64,000 nucleotides of DNA. Source: Domibacillus sp. DTU_2020_1001157_1_SI_ALB_TIR_016 (GTDB lineage: Bacteria; Bacillota; Bacilli; Bacillales; Domibacillaceae). The DNA is taken from positions 2,046,001 to 2,110,000 of the forward strand of contig NZ_CP135439.1 in assembly GCF_032341995.1 (NCBI RefSeq), given 5' to 3'. The notes below the pieces were generated by a model. It was not told the DNA's origin. It made no database searches and saw only the letters and a list, made by a program, of their open reading frames with translations. Below are positions 1 to 9,563 of this stretch, in pieces (positions within the stretch are counted from its first letter, which is position 1; each line of letters begins with the position of its first letter). The translations under genes and the position numbers were made by a program.

Positions 1-59
1 TTTTAACGAGCGGTGTGACACTACCAAACTTCGAAACTCTTAAATTAACAACCTGACTG

Positions 60-284
60 TCATCTACCTAAATGACCTGCTGTGGCTGCTTTCTTTTTTC
101 TGAAGCTTTTCAGTGTTGACTCGAATACCCGGTCAGTATTTCCAATGGAACTTCTAGAAGCTGAACGGGTCAGCGCTGGGAAGCAGCGAACTTTACGCAC
201 TTCTTGATTTTTGTGGATCATATATTTGAACTTTGCCACGAAAAGACGAAGCTCTTGATCGGCCTGGCGCAACCGGCTCTCCAT
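60..284 (-). CDS. Possible small hypothetical protein, 74 aa
   Basis: A short basic reading frame (many Lys/Arg, no membrane segment, no motif I recognise). No convincing ribosome binding site lies upstream of its ATG, and no neighbour gives it context. It may be a gene remnant or chance; listed because no other gene covers 1-493. Confidence 0.2.
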   Translation of the reverse strand: MESRLRQADQELRLFVAKFKYMIHKNQEVRKVRCFPALTRSASRSSIGNTDRVFESTLKSFRKKKAATAGHLGR

Positions 285-493
285 TTACTGCAAATGTAAT
301 GAATCAACCCAATCTCCTTTTCCACTCTCACCATGCTTTTTATTCAAGAAACACAACGATCATTTTTGTCATCTGACTTATCTATATCTTTTAATGTTCA
401 GCTTTTGTTTCCTCATAAAAGCTCCATACGTATTCATGCATAATACACCTGGAATGAAACAAGCTACTCAAAAATAGAAAGGAGCTGTTCACT

Positions 494-643
494 CTGGAAG
501 ATCTATTCATCATTTTTTCTGCTGAGATTGGCCGTCTTGTAGATGACTATCATAAATGTGAAGATGAGAACCTTAAGGAACTCATCCACAATGACATTCA
601 ACTTTTGAGTAAAGCATTGCTGGAATGCGAACAGGAAAAGTAG
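494..643 (+). CDS. Small acidic hypothetical protein with CTG start, 49 aa
   Basis: An AAAGGAG ribosome binding site at about 478-484 is followed, nine bases on, by CTG at 494 that opens a 49-residue frame ending at TAG 641-643. No ATG, GTG or TTG lies at a suitable distance. The product is acidic and helical-looking (EIGRLVDDYHKCEDENLKEL). Its two-helix layout faintly recalls Spo0E-like phosphatases, but the SQELD signature is absent, so I do not assign that function. Confidence 0.35.
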   Translation: MEDLFIIFSAEIGRLVDDYHKCEDENLKELIHNDIQLLSKALLECEQEK

Positions 644-1067
644 GATATATTACCTTTTTCTTTCTCAGATTCAATTATTGAATTTTGCACATTATTTATT
701 TTGTTCATTTATTTGACCCATGTTCCTTTAGCTTTAAACTGCCGCATCGGTTAAATACTTGAATTGGTCTTATGCTGTCCCCCCTCCAACCGTCTACATA
801 ACTGCTGAATTTATGAACAGCATCGATGATAGGAGTTCTTCGCTGACAGCTAAAATCATTTGCAGAGAAGTCATTGTATGACCTGTTTTTTATGATGCTC
901 CTTGAGCATTTCGCACACTTCATGCCGCCTCATCGCCTTTCAAGATTTCCAAATTCGCTATATTCCTTCATGAAAGCAACCACCACAGTACTGATTGGTC
1001 CATTCCATTGTTTTACTAAAATGACCTCCGCTACATTTTTAGCTTTGCTTTCCTTACTCCACAAAAA
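644..1067. other. No gene recognised
   Basis: Reading frames exist on both strands (minus 705-923, plus 874-1119) but overlap each other, have no good ribosome binding sites and show no recognisable motif. I see nothing reliable here. Confidence 0.4.
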
Positions 1068-1119
1068 ATACCCACTATCAATAACGGGTAGCGGGCCTAA
1101 AAGAATCAAGTTAAAATAG

Positions 1120-1203
1120 TTATTTATTTTTTGCTGGTGTTTCTTCTGGTGACTTTGTTGGAGTTTCTGCTGGCAGCTTCAGTATTTCTGCAAAATCGCT
1201 CAA
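1120..1203 (-). CDS. Minimal PETP-repeat small protein, 27 aa (paralogue of 14314-14517)
   Basis: A TTG start at 1203 sits behind AAGGAGA and opens a 27-residue frame starting SDFAEIL and continuing with two Pro-Glu/Lys-Thr-Pro units before ending PAKNK. The protein at 14314-14517 has the same SDFAEIL start, the same PAKNK end and the same flanks, but with many more units. This copy is either a contracted paralogue or the unexpanded form. Function unknown; no signal peptide or membrane segment. Confidence 0.5.
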   Translation of the reverse strand: MSDFAEILKLPAETPTKSPEETPAKNK

Positions 1204-1509
1204 ATTAATTCTCCTTACCTGTATAGCATGTTGTATTTAATTTGATTAATTTACTCTATCCTTGTGTTTTAAACCCGTGTTTCAAAAAAGGACCTGTCGT
1301 ACACAGCAGGTCCGAAACTCCTGATATTTACGCAAAGAAGAGCAACGAAAAGACGGCATTGCATGTGAACAATAAAATTAAGCAGTCAACTAAGTAAAGC
1401 TGCATCAGCAATGAATACTTAAATACCTAACCTACGAAAAATAACAGCAAATAATAAAGGACCTGCTCCACAAGTAAGCAAGCCCTTATCATTTATCTCT
1501 ATCCATTAT
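1204..1509. other. Intergenic with weak hairpin
   Basis: Holds an inverted repeat (GGACCTG at 1290-1296, CAGGTCC at 1307-1313) in a stretch whose flanks resemble 14560-14640. No gene seen. Confidence 0.4.
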
Positions 1510-2850
1510 TTATTTGAAATTCTTTAAAGGTAAATCGTTGCTGGATGCTTTAGGCGTCATACTAACAGGCTCAATTTCAATACGGCCGGCCAATACGTCT
1601 TTTGCACGTTTTATATCGAGCAGTCTTTCCCAGCGTGCGATGACAAATGTTGCTACTGCATAACCAATAATGTTGACAGTTGTACGGTAATTACCCATAA
1701 AGCGGTCTGGAGCAAGCATCAGCGCTACCGCAGCAACAGGAATAGAGCCTGTGGCTGCTGCGGTTGCAGAAAGCGCTACGAATGCAGATCCTGGAATACC
1801 GGCCATGCCTTTTGACGTTAATAAAAGAACACCTAAAATCATAAGCTGGTCCATTAAACTTAAATCAATCCCTACTGCCTGCGCAAGGAACACCAAGGCA
1901 AGTGACAGGTAAATAGAAGCACCGTCCAAGTTAAAAGAATAACCAGTTGGAATAACCAGCCCGACTACCGCACGATTACAGCCCGCGTCTTCTAACTTGT
2001 CCATTAGTTGCGGCATGACAGCTTCTGAAGATCCTGTTGCAAAAGCGAGCATAATTTCTTCACGAATGTAGACAATTACTTTCCAAAGGTTTAGACCTAA
2101 AAATACACGTGTGATAACAGCTAATATGACAATAAAAGCAAGACACGCAATGGTCATTGCAATAAATAACTTACCGAAAGATAAAAGTGTCCCCATTCCA
2201 TACTGACTAACGGCAAAAGCCATCGCACCGAATGTGGCAATTGCTGTTAGCTTCATAATGTAATCCATAATCTTAAACAAGACTTCATTCACTTTTTCTA
2301 GTAAATCAAGAATCGTTTCACTTGTACGCCCGCCTACATGAACAAGAGCAAAGCCGAACAAGCAGGAAATAAGTAAAACCTGCAGCATTGAGTTTGTTGT
2401 AAAAGCACCTACCGCACTATCAGGAATAATACTCATTAAAAATTCAGCTTCACTCGGCAATTCAGATCCTTGGGTTTTTTCTTCTACTGCATCTGTAGTT
2501 AAAGTGGAAGGATCCACATTCATTCCTTGACCTGGGTTCATTAGGTTTGCCACTACCATGCCGATAATTAATGCAAGCGTAGTTACAATTTCAAAATACA
2601 GAAGTGTTTTTCCGCCTATCCTGCCTACTGTTTTAATATTCCCTACTTTAGCAATTCCGACTACGACGACACTAAACACAAGCGGAGCAATAATCATCTT
2701 GATCAGTTTTACAAAACCATCGCCCAGCGGCTTTAAAGCAAGTCCAATATCAGGAAATGCATAGCCAACTAAAATCCCCGCTATAATTGCAACCATGATT
2801 TGAAAGAATAGTCCTTTATAAAATGGAACTTTCGCTTTTTCTTTCTTCAT
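1510..2850 (-). CDS. Dicarboxylate/amino acid:cation symporter (DAACS family)
   Basis: A 446-residue polytopic membrane protein of the DAACS family (GltP/DctP type), which imports glutamate, aspartate or C4-dicarboxylates with H+ or Na+. Family hallmarks are visible in order: a hydrophobic N-terminal half with about six membrane segments, a GYSFNLDGASIYLS segment, a re-entrant stretch SKGMAGIPGSAFVAL, and a C-terminal DRFMGNYRTTVNI segment in the position of the substrate-binding helix. I chose the ATG at 2850 because GGGGGAGAGGAAG precedes it; an in-frame ATG 25 codons upstream lacks a ribosome binding site. Length is normal. It stands alone, and substrate choice cannot be settled from sequence. 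Confidence 0.85.
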   Translation of the reverse strand: MKKEKAKVPFYKGLFFQIMVAIIAGILVGYAFPDIGLALKPLGDGFVKLIKMIIAPLVFSVVVVGIAKVGNIKTVGRIGGKTLLYFEIVTTLALIIGMVVANLMNPGQGMNVDPSTLTTDAVEEKTQGSELPSEAEFLMSIIPDSAVGAFTTNSMLQVLLISCLFGFALVHVGGRTSETILDLLEKVNEVLFKIMDYIMKLTAIATFGAMAFAVSQYGMGTLLSFGKLFIAMTIACLAFIVILAVITRVFLGLNLWKVIVYIREEIMLAFATGSSEAVMPQLMDKLEDAGCNRAVVGLVIPTGYSFNLDGASIYLSLALVFLAQAVGIDLSLMDQLMILGVLLLTSKGMAGIPGSAFVALSATAAATGSIPVAAVALMLAPDRFMGNYRTTVNIIGYAVATFVIARWERLLDIKRAKDVLAGRIEIEPVSMTPKASSNDLPLKNFK

Positions 2851-3084
2851 CTTCCTCTCCCCCTTTTGCAATATTTCACCGATCACTAATGTTATAAAAT
2901 GTAACATTAAATATCTCTTAATCATCTTAAACTATGATTAGTGAGATTTCATTGTTTATTATAGCTAATTTTTTTATAATTTTTGGTTGTTTCTTCTATT
3001 TATCTTCCTGAATAAAACTGTATAGTAAACAATTGTAATTGCTTTATGTGATATTTCATCCCACTAAATTTATAATAATAAATA

Positions 3085-3120
3085 AAAAGCCGTACCAGCA
3101 GAATGACTGATACGGCTTTT
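3085..3120. terminator. Dispersed-family hairpin terminator, copy 1
   Basis: Stem AAAGCCGTACCAG / CTGATACGGCTTT with a short loop and flanking A and T runs, so it can act on both strands. One of five near-identical hairpins in the window (others at 4255, 5246, 10479, 15956). It lies upstream of the symporter on the minus strand and before the plus-strand gene at 3499. Confidence 0.7.
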
Positions 3121-3498
3121 ACTCATAATTTAATGAATAGTAAAACCTATTATCCAATATAAGCAGCTAGTGCTGCATCTAAAAAAGAATCGTTTAAAAA
3201 CTGCCTGAACTCCGCAAGAAGTACCCTGACAGCATGACAAAAGATGGATGCAGCCACAAAATAGTTCCCTTATAATTTTATCTACATTTCAACATTGAAC
3301 TTTAAGATGCCTTCTTTTTAACGCGACATAAAAGCGGACGTCCTGTGAAAAATGGCATAGATACGCAGTAAGCCTTTCTTTTTTCTGTTCGTTATAGTTA
3401 ATTTTCCTTACTGAAAATGAGAGGCTTTACCCTTTCTTGGCAAAACAGGAATCTGTTACACTCATGAAATAACAATTGAATACGGAGGTTGTCCCTTA

Positions 3499-3825
3499 AT
3501 GTCTGTCACATTATGCGTGTCCTGTCATACAAGTCAGGCCGTTTTAAAAGAAAATGAAAAACCTTTTTGCCTGCCCTGTTATTCAACTCTAACGGGAATT
3601 AAGTTCCAAGAAGAATCGGAGCCTGCTGAATCTGATCGTCCGTCTTTCTTTTTCGACTCAGGCGCTATCCCCACATTAGAACTTCTTGCTGAAACATTGC
3701 GGTCATTAAAACAAGAAGAGATCGAGACAATCCGCTCGGAAAACATAATGGATGCTGCAAAAGCCAAAAAGCAATTAGACCAATTTATTTATGAAGCAGA
3801 ATCGCTTATCCAAAATTTCAAATAA
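3499..3825 (+). CDS. Hypothetical protein with N-terminal CxxC...CxxC zinc motif, 108 aa
   Basis: Starts at ATG 3499 behind CGGAGG. Residues about 6-27 contain CVSCHTS and CLPCY, a four-cysteine arrangement typical of a small zinc ribbon. The rest is acidic, with a C-terminal helical half ending in a Lys/Gln/Glu-rich helix. Nothing identifies the partner or substrate. It is monocistronic. Probably a genuine conserved Bacillaceae small protein, but the family was not recognised. Confidence 0.65.
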   Translation: MSVTLCVSCHTSQAVLKENEKPFCLPCYSTLTGIKFQEESEPAESDRPSFFFDSGAIPTLELLAETLRSLKQEEIETIRSENIMDAAKAKKQLDQFIYEAESLIQNFK

Positions 3826-4254
3826 GATTCTCTTGTTTTTAGTGAATACATATTATCCAAACAGAAGTTCTCTCTAAAGTTTGTTCATAATTGCGTTTGA
3901 GCCCGAGTTATAATATACCTTTTTTCTCAAGAGCCCCGTATAACATGGAGGCTCTTTGCGTATTGATTGTTTCATTTTGAGCGAATCAGAAAAAGACTAT
4001 CCCCTTATAATCAATAGCGAACCAATTTTCACTTAAAAAATCAAATCCATCAATCCTAAAATCAAGCGATTGGTCATCAGGCATGTCAACGTCACTAGTA
4101 TTGAACTAGCTGAAAAAGCGCACAAGGCGGATCAAAACACACTTCATTTTTGATACAAATCTGTGCAAGAGATATAAGACCACCAAGCTTATAACGCAAG
4201 CGCGACTGTGATAACAGCGGATAGGCTTGCGAAAGGTAATGAATACCCTAAAGT

Positions 4255-4290
4255 AAAAGCCGTATCAGTTAGCATGCTGATACGGCTTTT
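4255..4290. terminator. Dispersed-family hairpin terminator, copy 2
   Basis: Stem AAAAGCCGTATCAG / CTGATACGGCTTTT around a short loop, followed by ACTCAT exactly as in copy 1. It sits in the 3826-4357 gap, in which I see no gene. Confidence 0.7.
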
Positions 4291-4357
4291 ACTCATTGAT
4301 TACGCTTGAGCAGATTCTCTTGGACTTCAATATATAAACAGAAAAGAATAAGCGTTA

Positions 4358-4624
4358 CTAATATTGTGCCAGAATTGATAGATAAATACATACAATTGCC
4401 GCAGTAAATAAGAAAAAAGAATTCAAAAGGTTTTTTCGCATTTTAATGCCATATGCACAAAAAAAGATTGCTGCAGCTAATTTGGAGCCACTTTGATAAT
4501 AGGCATTGTTCGAGAAAAATGAACTGCTAAAAATAATAGAACTTAGTAAAGTGAGAGAGATTAGTATTTTAAACCACAAAGGCTCTGTTGAGAATTGTTT
4601 GATTATAAATTTAAACGAGTGCAT
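4358..4624 (-). CDS. Hypothetical small membrane protein, 88 aa
   Basis: Three hydrophobic segments (around residues 17-37, 47-60 and 68-86) separated by short polar turns, with a basic KMRKN loop before the last. This predicts a small integral membrane protein. GAAGGGAG upstream serves as the ribosome binding site. No family recognised; monocistronic. Confidence 0.55.
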   Translation of the reverse strand: MHSFKFIIKQFSTEPLWFKILISLTLLSSIIFSSSFFSNNAYYQSGSKLAAAIFFCAYGIKMRKNLLNSFFLFTAAIVCIYLSILAQY

Positions 4625-4854
4625 AACGGTATAACTCCCTTCAAGAAGCTCTTGACCTAATTAAATATAAGATTACTTTAATTATTTTATGCATATCTTT
4701 TAGAGTGGGACTCCACTTTTTTAAAGGCTATTCCCCTTATTTATTGAGCATATTAGACAATCATTCATCCTTTGAAAAACAAATGGAACAGACACTTATT
4801 TCAGCGGATCGAAAACTAATTGTACTACGGTTGAGCCCTTAAAAAGTGCATAAT

Positions 4855-4874
4855 AAAAAACCTCAAAAAGAGGC
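4855..4874 (-). terminator. Intrinsic terminator of the 4879-5082 gene
   Basis: On the minus strand a CCTC/GAGG stem is followed by TTTTTT, immediately downstream of the stop codon. Confidence 0.6.
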
Positions 4875-4878
4875 CTTC

Positions 4879-5082
4879 TTATTTGAAAAATATTGATATC
4901 AAGACAAAGCTTATTAAAATTACAAGGATTAAAATGCCGACGCCTTTCCAACCTAAACTACCTGCTAAATCAGCAAGGTTTTCATTAAATGCATCATTCA
5001 TATTTCCGGTTGGATTTCTTTTTAGTTCTTCTCGCCTGAGTCTTTCTCTTGTTCTTTCAGGAGTTTCTTTATCTTTACTCAT
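4879..5082 (-). CDS. DUF6366-like small tail-anchored protein, 67 aa
   Basis: The N-terminal half is highly charged (RTRERLRREELKRNPTG); a conserved-looking LAGSLGWKGVGILILVIL stretch leads into one C-terminal membrane helix, so the product should be anchored with its charged part in the cytoplasm. The arrangement matches DUF6366 proteins of Bacillus as I remember them; the function of that family is unknown. A strong GGGGGTG ribosome binding site precedes the ATG, and its own terminator follows. Confidence 0.6.
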   Translation of the reverse strand: MSKDKETPERTRERLRREELKRNPTGNMNDAFNENLADLAGSLGWKGVGILILVILISFVLISIFFK

Positions 5083-5245
5083 TTTAGCACCCCCTATTCT
5101 TTATAATTCTAACATAATTTGTTAATTATGAAATAATCGATTTTGTTTAAATGGATATATCAGGTAATCGCACAATGTTATAAAAAGTTCTCAATTACCT
5201 GTAGCCAAAGTAATATTCTTTATGAAAAAAGCCTTTTTAAGAAAC

Positions 5246-5282
5246 AAAAAGCCGCATCAGCATGTGAACTGATACGGCTTTT
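5246..5282. terminator. Dispersed-family hairpin terminator, copy 3
   Basis: AAAAAGCCGCATCAG pairs with CTGATACGGCTTTT across a short loop; same family as 3085 and 4255, with one changed stem base. Confidence 0.65.
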
Positions 5283-5432
5283 CCACATAACTTAACAGTC
5301 GATAAAGTGAAATTGCAAAGAATTATTACTTATCTTTATAGTCAGCAATAGGCCTATACTGTTGAGCAGGGAAATAACGAGAGAAAGGAAGAGCATATAA
5401 AAATAAAGAGTATGAAAACAACTATAAATATG

Positions 5433-5485
5433 AAAAAACAAAGCCGGAACTGTTGTTAAATCAACGTTACCGGCTTTGTTTTTTT
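5433..5485. terminator. Bidirectional terminator downstream of pnkp
   Basis: AAAACAAAGCCGG and CCGGCTTTGTTTTTTT form a perfect stem, with an inner AACGTT-type pairing in the loop. It lies 50 bases past the pnkp stop codon and ends the RNA repair operon. Confidence 0.75.
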
Positions 5486-5535
5486 ATAAAATTTTAATCT
5501 CAAAGGGATTTTTGGATAATACCTTTATTACTGAA

Positions 5536-8130
5536 TCAAAGTCTTGGATCTATAACAGGGTCCGATTCAAGAGCTAGCACCGCCAGTGTACATTCGTGTA
5601 TTCGTTCAATAGATTCTTTGTTAACGAATCGCTCAATCCCTTCTATCCCAAGTGCAAATTCTTTCAGCGCCATCTTTTGCTTCTTGCCAGTATTTCTTTT
5701 TTTCAGTCTCTCCAGGTTCTGGGGCTCTAAATAATCCATTCCATAAATGATATGCAGATACTTCTGGCCTCTCACTTTGATTGCTGGCTGTATCAGCTTT
5801 CCTTTTCCATGGGCAACGAAGAATTCCGGCTTGATTACAATGCCCTCGTGCCCATCCTTCGTCATTTCCTCCCACCACTTGATTACCTCTTTTTCATCGT
5901 CCTCATTTGTGATCACTTTATAGTCTGTTTCAATGAAATAGTCAGACATGCCGGCAAGCAAACGATTCATCTCCATATGCCATGTATGTGGCTGATCAAA
6001 AAAGGCCTTTCCGCTATGAGCCAAAATGTGAAAAGGGGCAATTTGAATATCGTCCATTGTTTGGACATCCCAACAATATTTCTGAAAAACTTGTTTAAAC
6101 GTATGAGCATTCTCAAGCCTTTGTTCGTACTCTCTCAGCCATTCCTGTACCTGCTCCTGATTTCCATGTGAGGTGCCGAGTTTTTCAACTAATGCTGTCC
6201 GATCCAGCACAGCATTTTCTGCCACATGAGCATACTGGCTGCTAATCAATTCTTTCGCTTTTAAATTCCATGGCATGATTTCCGCATCCATTAGAACAAA
6301 GTCGGTTTCATACTTTTTGAAATAGCCGCCTTTGGTTAAATCAGCGCATAGCTTTGCCAGTAGCTCCGTTTCCTGCTCACGGCTAAAAAAGTGCCGGCCG
6401 CTCCTTGTGTAAATCACACCAAGCGAATCTATTCCTATGTGTTTTTTAGAGGATTCGCAGTCCTTAAACAGAAGCAAGACAGCCCGGCTGCCCATATGCT
6501 TTTTCTCCGCAATCATCGTAGGAATCCCATGGTCCCGATAATACCGAAACGCTTCTGCCGGATGCTCTAGAAAACCAGCTTCAGAAGAGGTCTCAGGTGT
6601 CGGGCTCATCGTCGGCGGGATATAGACAAGCTGCTCGATCGGGACTGTTATATGAGATACTGCATCGATAGCCGGCTTTACGATACTCTCCGCCACTTGA
6701 ACTTCTCCCAGCTCTTTTGTCAGTACGCTGTAGCCGTTCAGAAACGCGCCGATATTTGGGAGATTTAATCGGGTTTTTTCCCACTCTGTCAGCGGATTAT
6801 CCAATACCCCTGAGTAGTCTTCCTTTGCCTGAACAGAAACATATTCTTTCTCTGGATAACGAAATGCTGTCAACTCTCCGCCGAACACAACGCCTTGATC
6901 AATGTTAATTGTATTATTTATCACGAGTGAGCGCGGCTTCGGATCGTGGCCCCAAACAATAAGAGTTTGATGCTTATGACCAGTAAACCAATCTTTTCGT
7001 ACAGGCTTTCCTTTTTCATCAAATCCATCCGTATCACCGTACCGGCAAAAGTCCTGCACAGCAGGTGATTGCCTGCCTATAAATTCATCTTTAATCCCCG
7101 CATGTGTACAAACAAGAACCGGAGACCCGTTTCTCGTTAAGACATAATGGGATGGTGCTTTTAAGAGAAACTCTTTTAAGTCATTTTTTATTTCTTCCGT
7201 CTGCTCTTTTCCGTTCTGCACTTCGAAAAGATCCAGTTCTTCTTTCACTCGCTCATCCCCATGGGACAGTGTAACCTTGCGCTTGTCGAGCCAGCGGGCA
7301 ATCTTCCATCCATGGTTACTGTCGATCATATAAGCAAAGCCTTCCTTTACATGTCGGCAGAAAAACAGCATGGTCTCTAGTGACATTGGCCCGCGGCTCA
7401 TAATATCGCCGAGCGATAAAAAGCGCCTTCCTTCGGGATGAACATAAAAATGCTGTTCATTTTTTTCATATCCCAGCTTTTCAAGCAGCGCAATCATTTC
7501 CTCAAAGCAGCCATGAATATCACCAATCACATCAATGCCCTGACCGATATCAATTTCCAAAGGATTCGGATGGCGATGTACATGTATTTCTTCTGTTGTA
7601 TTAATGGTATACACTGCCTTGTAGCCTTCTTTTTTGACAAAGCGTTTTTCCCGTTTAAACGTTTGGTATTGCTGCCGGACCCGGCGCTTTCCTCGTGGAT
7701 GCTTTCGCGCTTCATCCCGATTTAACAAAACAAATTCTTCTGTATCCAACAGGATCGCTGTGATCGGCAGATGATGTTTCCTGGCAATTCCTGCGTACCG
7801 CTTCCGGTCGTCTGGATGAAGGTTTGTTGCATCAATGATTGACAACTTATTTAAGCGGCACCTTGTTTCAATAAGCGCCTCCATCATCGCAAACGCTTCC
7901 TGCGACACTCTCTGGTACAACTCTTTAGCATAAAGTGCTTCGTCTTTTGACAGATCACGCCACTCCATAAATTCCTCGTCGTTCACCAGCAGCCGAAAGG
8001 CATCCGAACTGATTACTTCTGACTGCTTGATTTCCCCCTGGTCAATCTTTGTTTGGAGAAGCGTTGATTTCCCGCTGTTTGACGGACCAATAAGCAGAAC
8101 TATGCCTGCATGCGGCAAAGAAATGTTCAT
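5536..8130 (-). CDS. pnkp: Polynucleotide kinase-phosphatase-ligase Pnkp (RNA repair)
   Basis: An 864-residue trifunctional RNA end-healing and sealing enzyme of the bacterial Pnkp family (the Clostridium thermocellum enzyme has a similar length). Domains: (1) kinase, residues about 1-170, with P-loop GPSNSGKS at 15-22; (2) metallophosphatase, about 195-480, with GDIHG at 203-207, a GD at 241-242, the NH of the third motif and GHDPKPR; (3) ligase/adenylyltransferase, about 520-864, with EKKHMGSR, whose Lys544 is the expected nucleotidyl-transfer lysine. In this family the enzyme repairs RNAs cut by ribotoxins, healing 2',3'-cyclic phosphate and 5'-OH ends. The start overlaps the end of hen1 by four bases (ATGA), implying translational coupling. 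Oddity: the second phosphatase motif reads GDIMSRGP, with Ser where GDxxDRGP is usual. Confidence 0.93.
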   Translation of the reverse strand: MNISLPHAGIVLLIGPSNSGKSTLLQTKIDQGEIKQSEVISSDAFRLLVNDEEFMEWRDLSKDEALYAKELYQRVSQEAFAMMEALIETRCRLNKLSIIDATNLHPDDRKRYAGIARKHHLPITAILLDTEEFVLLNRDEARKHPRGKRRVRQQYQTFKREKRFVKKEGYKAVYTINTTEEIHVHRHPNPLEIDIGQGIDVIGDIHGCFEEMIALLEKLGYEKNEQHFYVHPEGRRFLSLGDIMSRGPMSLETMLFFCRHVKEGFAYMIDSNHGWKIARWLDKRKVTLSHGDERVKEELDLFEVQNGKEQTEEIKNDLKEFLLKAPSHYVLTRNGSPVLVCTHAGIKDEFIGRQSPAVQDFCRYGDTDGFDEKGKPVRKDWFTGHKHQTLIVWGHDPKPRSLVINNTINIDQGVVFGGELTAFRYPEKEYVSVQAKEDYSGVLDNPLTEWEKTRLNLPNIGAFLNGYSVLTKELGEVQVAESIVKPAIDAVSHITVPIEQLVYIPPTMSPTPETSSEAGFLEHPAEAFRYYRDHGIPTMIAEKKHMGSRAVLLLFKDCESSKKHIGIDSLGVIYTRSGRHFFSREQETELLAKLCADLTKGGYFKKYETDFVLMDAEIMPWNLKAKELISSQYAHVAENAVLDRTALVEKLGTSHGNQEQVQEWLREYEQRLENAHTFKQVFQKYCWDVQTMDDIQIAPFHILAHSGKAFFDQPHTWHMEMNRLLAGMSDYFIETDYKVITNEDDEKEVIKWWEEMTKDGHEGIVIKPEFFVAHGKGKLIQPAIKVRGQKYLHIIYGMDYLEPQNLERLKKRNTGKKQKMALKEFALGIEGIERFVNKESIERIHECTLAVLALESDPVIDPRL

Positions 8131-9479
8131 ATTCCCGCCTCCTTTCTTGTAAATACACAGATCTGTGTCGGAAAACCGTGCTGCTCATGCTCTTCTCCTG
8201 CACCATCAAACCGAAGCTCGTAGGCTTGATCTTTGTTTCGTTCTTTACACCAGTACTCAAATTCAGGTCTTGTCCATTCAAAGCGGTGATCGGTGTGGCG
8301 AAGAGCTTCGTTCATGTCATAGACTCCGTTATATTCACGGTTAGGTGTTGTTACAATAAACGTCTTTGGCTTATATTCATGCAAAATCGTTTCAACAGCT
8401 TTTGGAAGCCTGTATTCGTCAATATGCTCAATGACTTCACAGAGAATGATCACATCTTTTCCTTTTAACCGCTCATCGTAATAAAAAAGCGATCCCCACA
8501 TGGAAATGGGCGGAACAAAGCCGCTTTTCTCCTGCGCTTTTTCAAATCGGCGGATCGCCTGCAAAGAAGCAGATTCAGAAGGCTCCATTGCCAGGATTTC
8601 CTCCACTCCGGGCAAAAATCCAAGCCGGACTGCCAGCTTCCCTTCACCGGATCCGAAATCAACGACGGTTTTCGGCTTTACCTGTTTAACAAGATTAATA
8701 ATTTTCTCATATCTTAAGTCATTCAGCCGCACTTTTTTCTCTTGTTTTACTGCCGCTTTTACTGGTTCTGTGTTTTCAATCATACTGTACAAGTCTTTAA
8801 ATCGAAGTGACTGACGGTAAATATACTCCCGCATCGGGTGATCTTCCAGCCAGCCTTCCCCGTAGCGCTCCAGCTTTTCAATTTCTTTTTCATCGATGTA
8901 ATAATGCTTGTAGTTATCCATTACAGGAATCAGAATAAATAACTGGCGCAGTGTATCACGCAATGTTTTCATCCCGCGTATTGACAGAAAACGGGCCGTA
9001 CTGCGGTCTTTTAATTTTGCTTTGTAATCTGTTTCTCCATATGTAATATCCACACTGAAGCCAAGTGGATCAAACAGCTCCTGCATCTGCTTGTCGGAAA
9101 GTGATGAAACAATAGGGCCAAACTCCACATGAAGATCAAATGGATGATGAACCCATTCAGCATACTCCTCTTTTGGCTGACCGTTCAACGCTGTACCAAG
9201 CGCATTGCGGATAAACGAGCAAAAAATGCTGCTCACCGCAAATTCACGATCATTAATATAATGAGTAATATCGTATGGATTGGAACGGCTATTTGATAAT
9301 TCAATAGGATCAGGTGTGACAAATATCGTCGCCTCTACCTCTTTTTCTTTAAACAGACGATAAAAAAAGCGTACTAGATGCCCTTTTTGTTTTCGCTCGT
9401 ACACATTGTTTGGATTTTTCGCCAGCAGGTGCGACAGAACCTGTGCGTTCTCTCCCACCGCTCGTATTGTCAGCTGCAT
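8127..9479 (-). CDS. hen1: Hen1 3'-terminal RNA ribose 2'-O-methyltransferase
   Basis: A 450-residue partner of Pnkp. The N-terminal half (about 1-240) matches the Pnkp-activating domain; the C-terminal half is an SAM-dependent methyltransferase with DFGSGEG at 274-280 and the Hen1-specific metal site CEVIEHID (Glu348, Glu351, His352) plus HTDH (His398). Bacterial Hen1 methylates the 2'-OH at the cleavage site before sealing, so the repaired RNA resists being cut again, and it is needed for Pnkp ligation. ATG 9479 has an AAAAGGGG ribosome binding site. The two genes form an operon ended by the hairpin at 5433-5485. No ribotoxin gene is adjacent. Confidence 0.92.
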   Translation of the reverse strand: MQLTIRAVGENAQVLSHLLAKNPNNVYERKQKGHLVRFFYRLFKEKEVEATIFVTPDPIELSNSRSNPYDITHYINDREFAVSSIFCSFIRNALGTALNGQPKEEYAEWVHHPFDLHVEFGPIVSSLSDKQMQELFDPLGFSVDITYGETDYKAKLKDRSTARFLSIRGMKTLRDTLRQLFILIPVMDNYKHYYIDEKEIEKLERYGEGWLEDHPMREYIYRQSLRFKDLYSMIENTEPVKAAVKQEKKVRLNDLRYEKIINLVKQVKPKTVVDFGSGEGKLAVRLGFLPGVEEILAMEPSESASLQAIRRFEKAQEKSGFVPPISMWGSLFYYDERLKGKDVIILCEVIEHIDEYRLPKAVETILHEYKPKTFIVTTPNREYNGVYDMNEALRHTDHRFEWTRPEFEYWCKERNKDQAYELRFDGAGEEHEQHGFPTQICVFTRKEAGI

Positions 9480-9563
9480 ATTAAATACCCCTTTTCCGCT
9501 CTCTTCTGTATTTCATGTTATTAAGATCCATTATTGTCTTGTATTGTCTCAATAGCAAGGCTT

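Noticed and set aside
705..1119. Two overlapping frames on opposite strands
   Set aside because: No ribosome binding site, no motif, and mutual overlap; composition does not look coding.
5752..6171. 139-residue plus-strand frame inside pnkp
   Set aside because: Antisense shadow of a conserved ligase domain; no independent support.
9533..9549. Direct repeat ATTGTCT x2 upstream of hen1 as an operator
   Set aside because: Only seven bases, two copies, inside a possible gene fragment; too weak to call.
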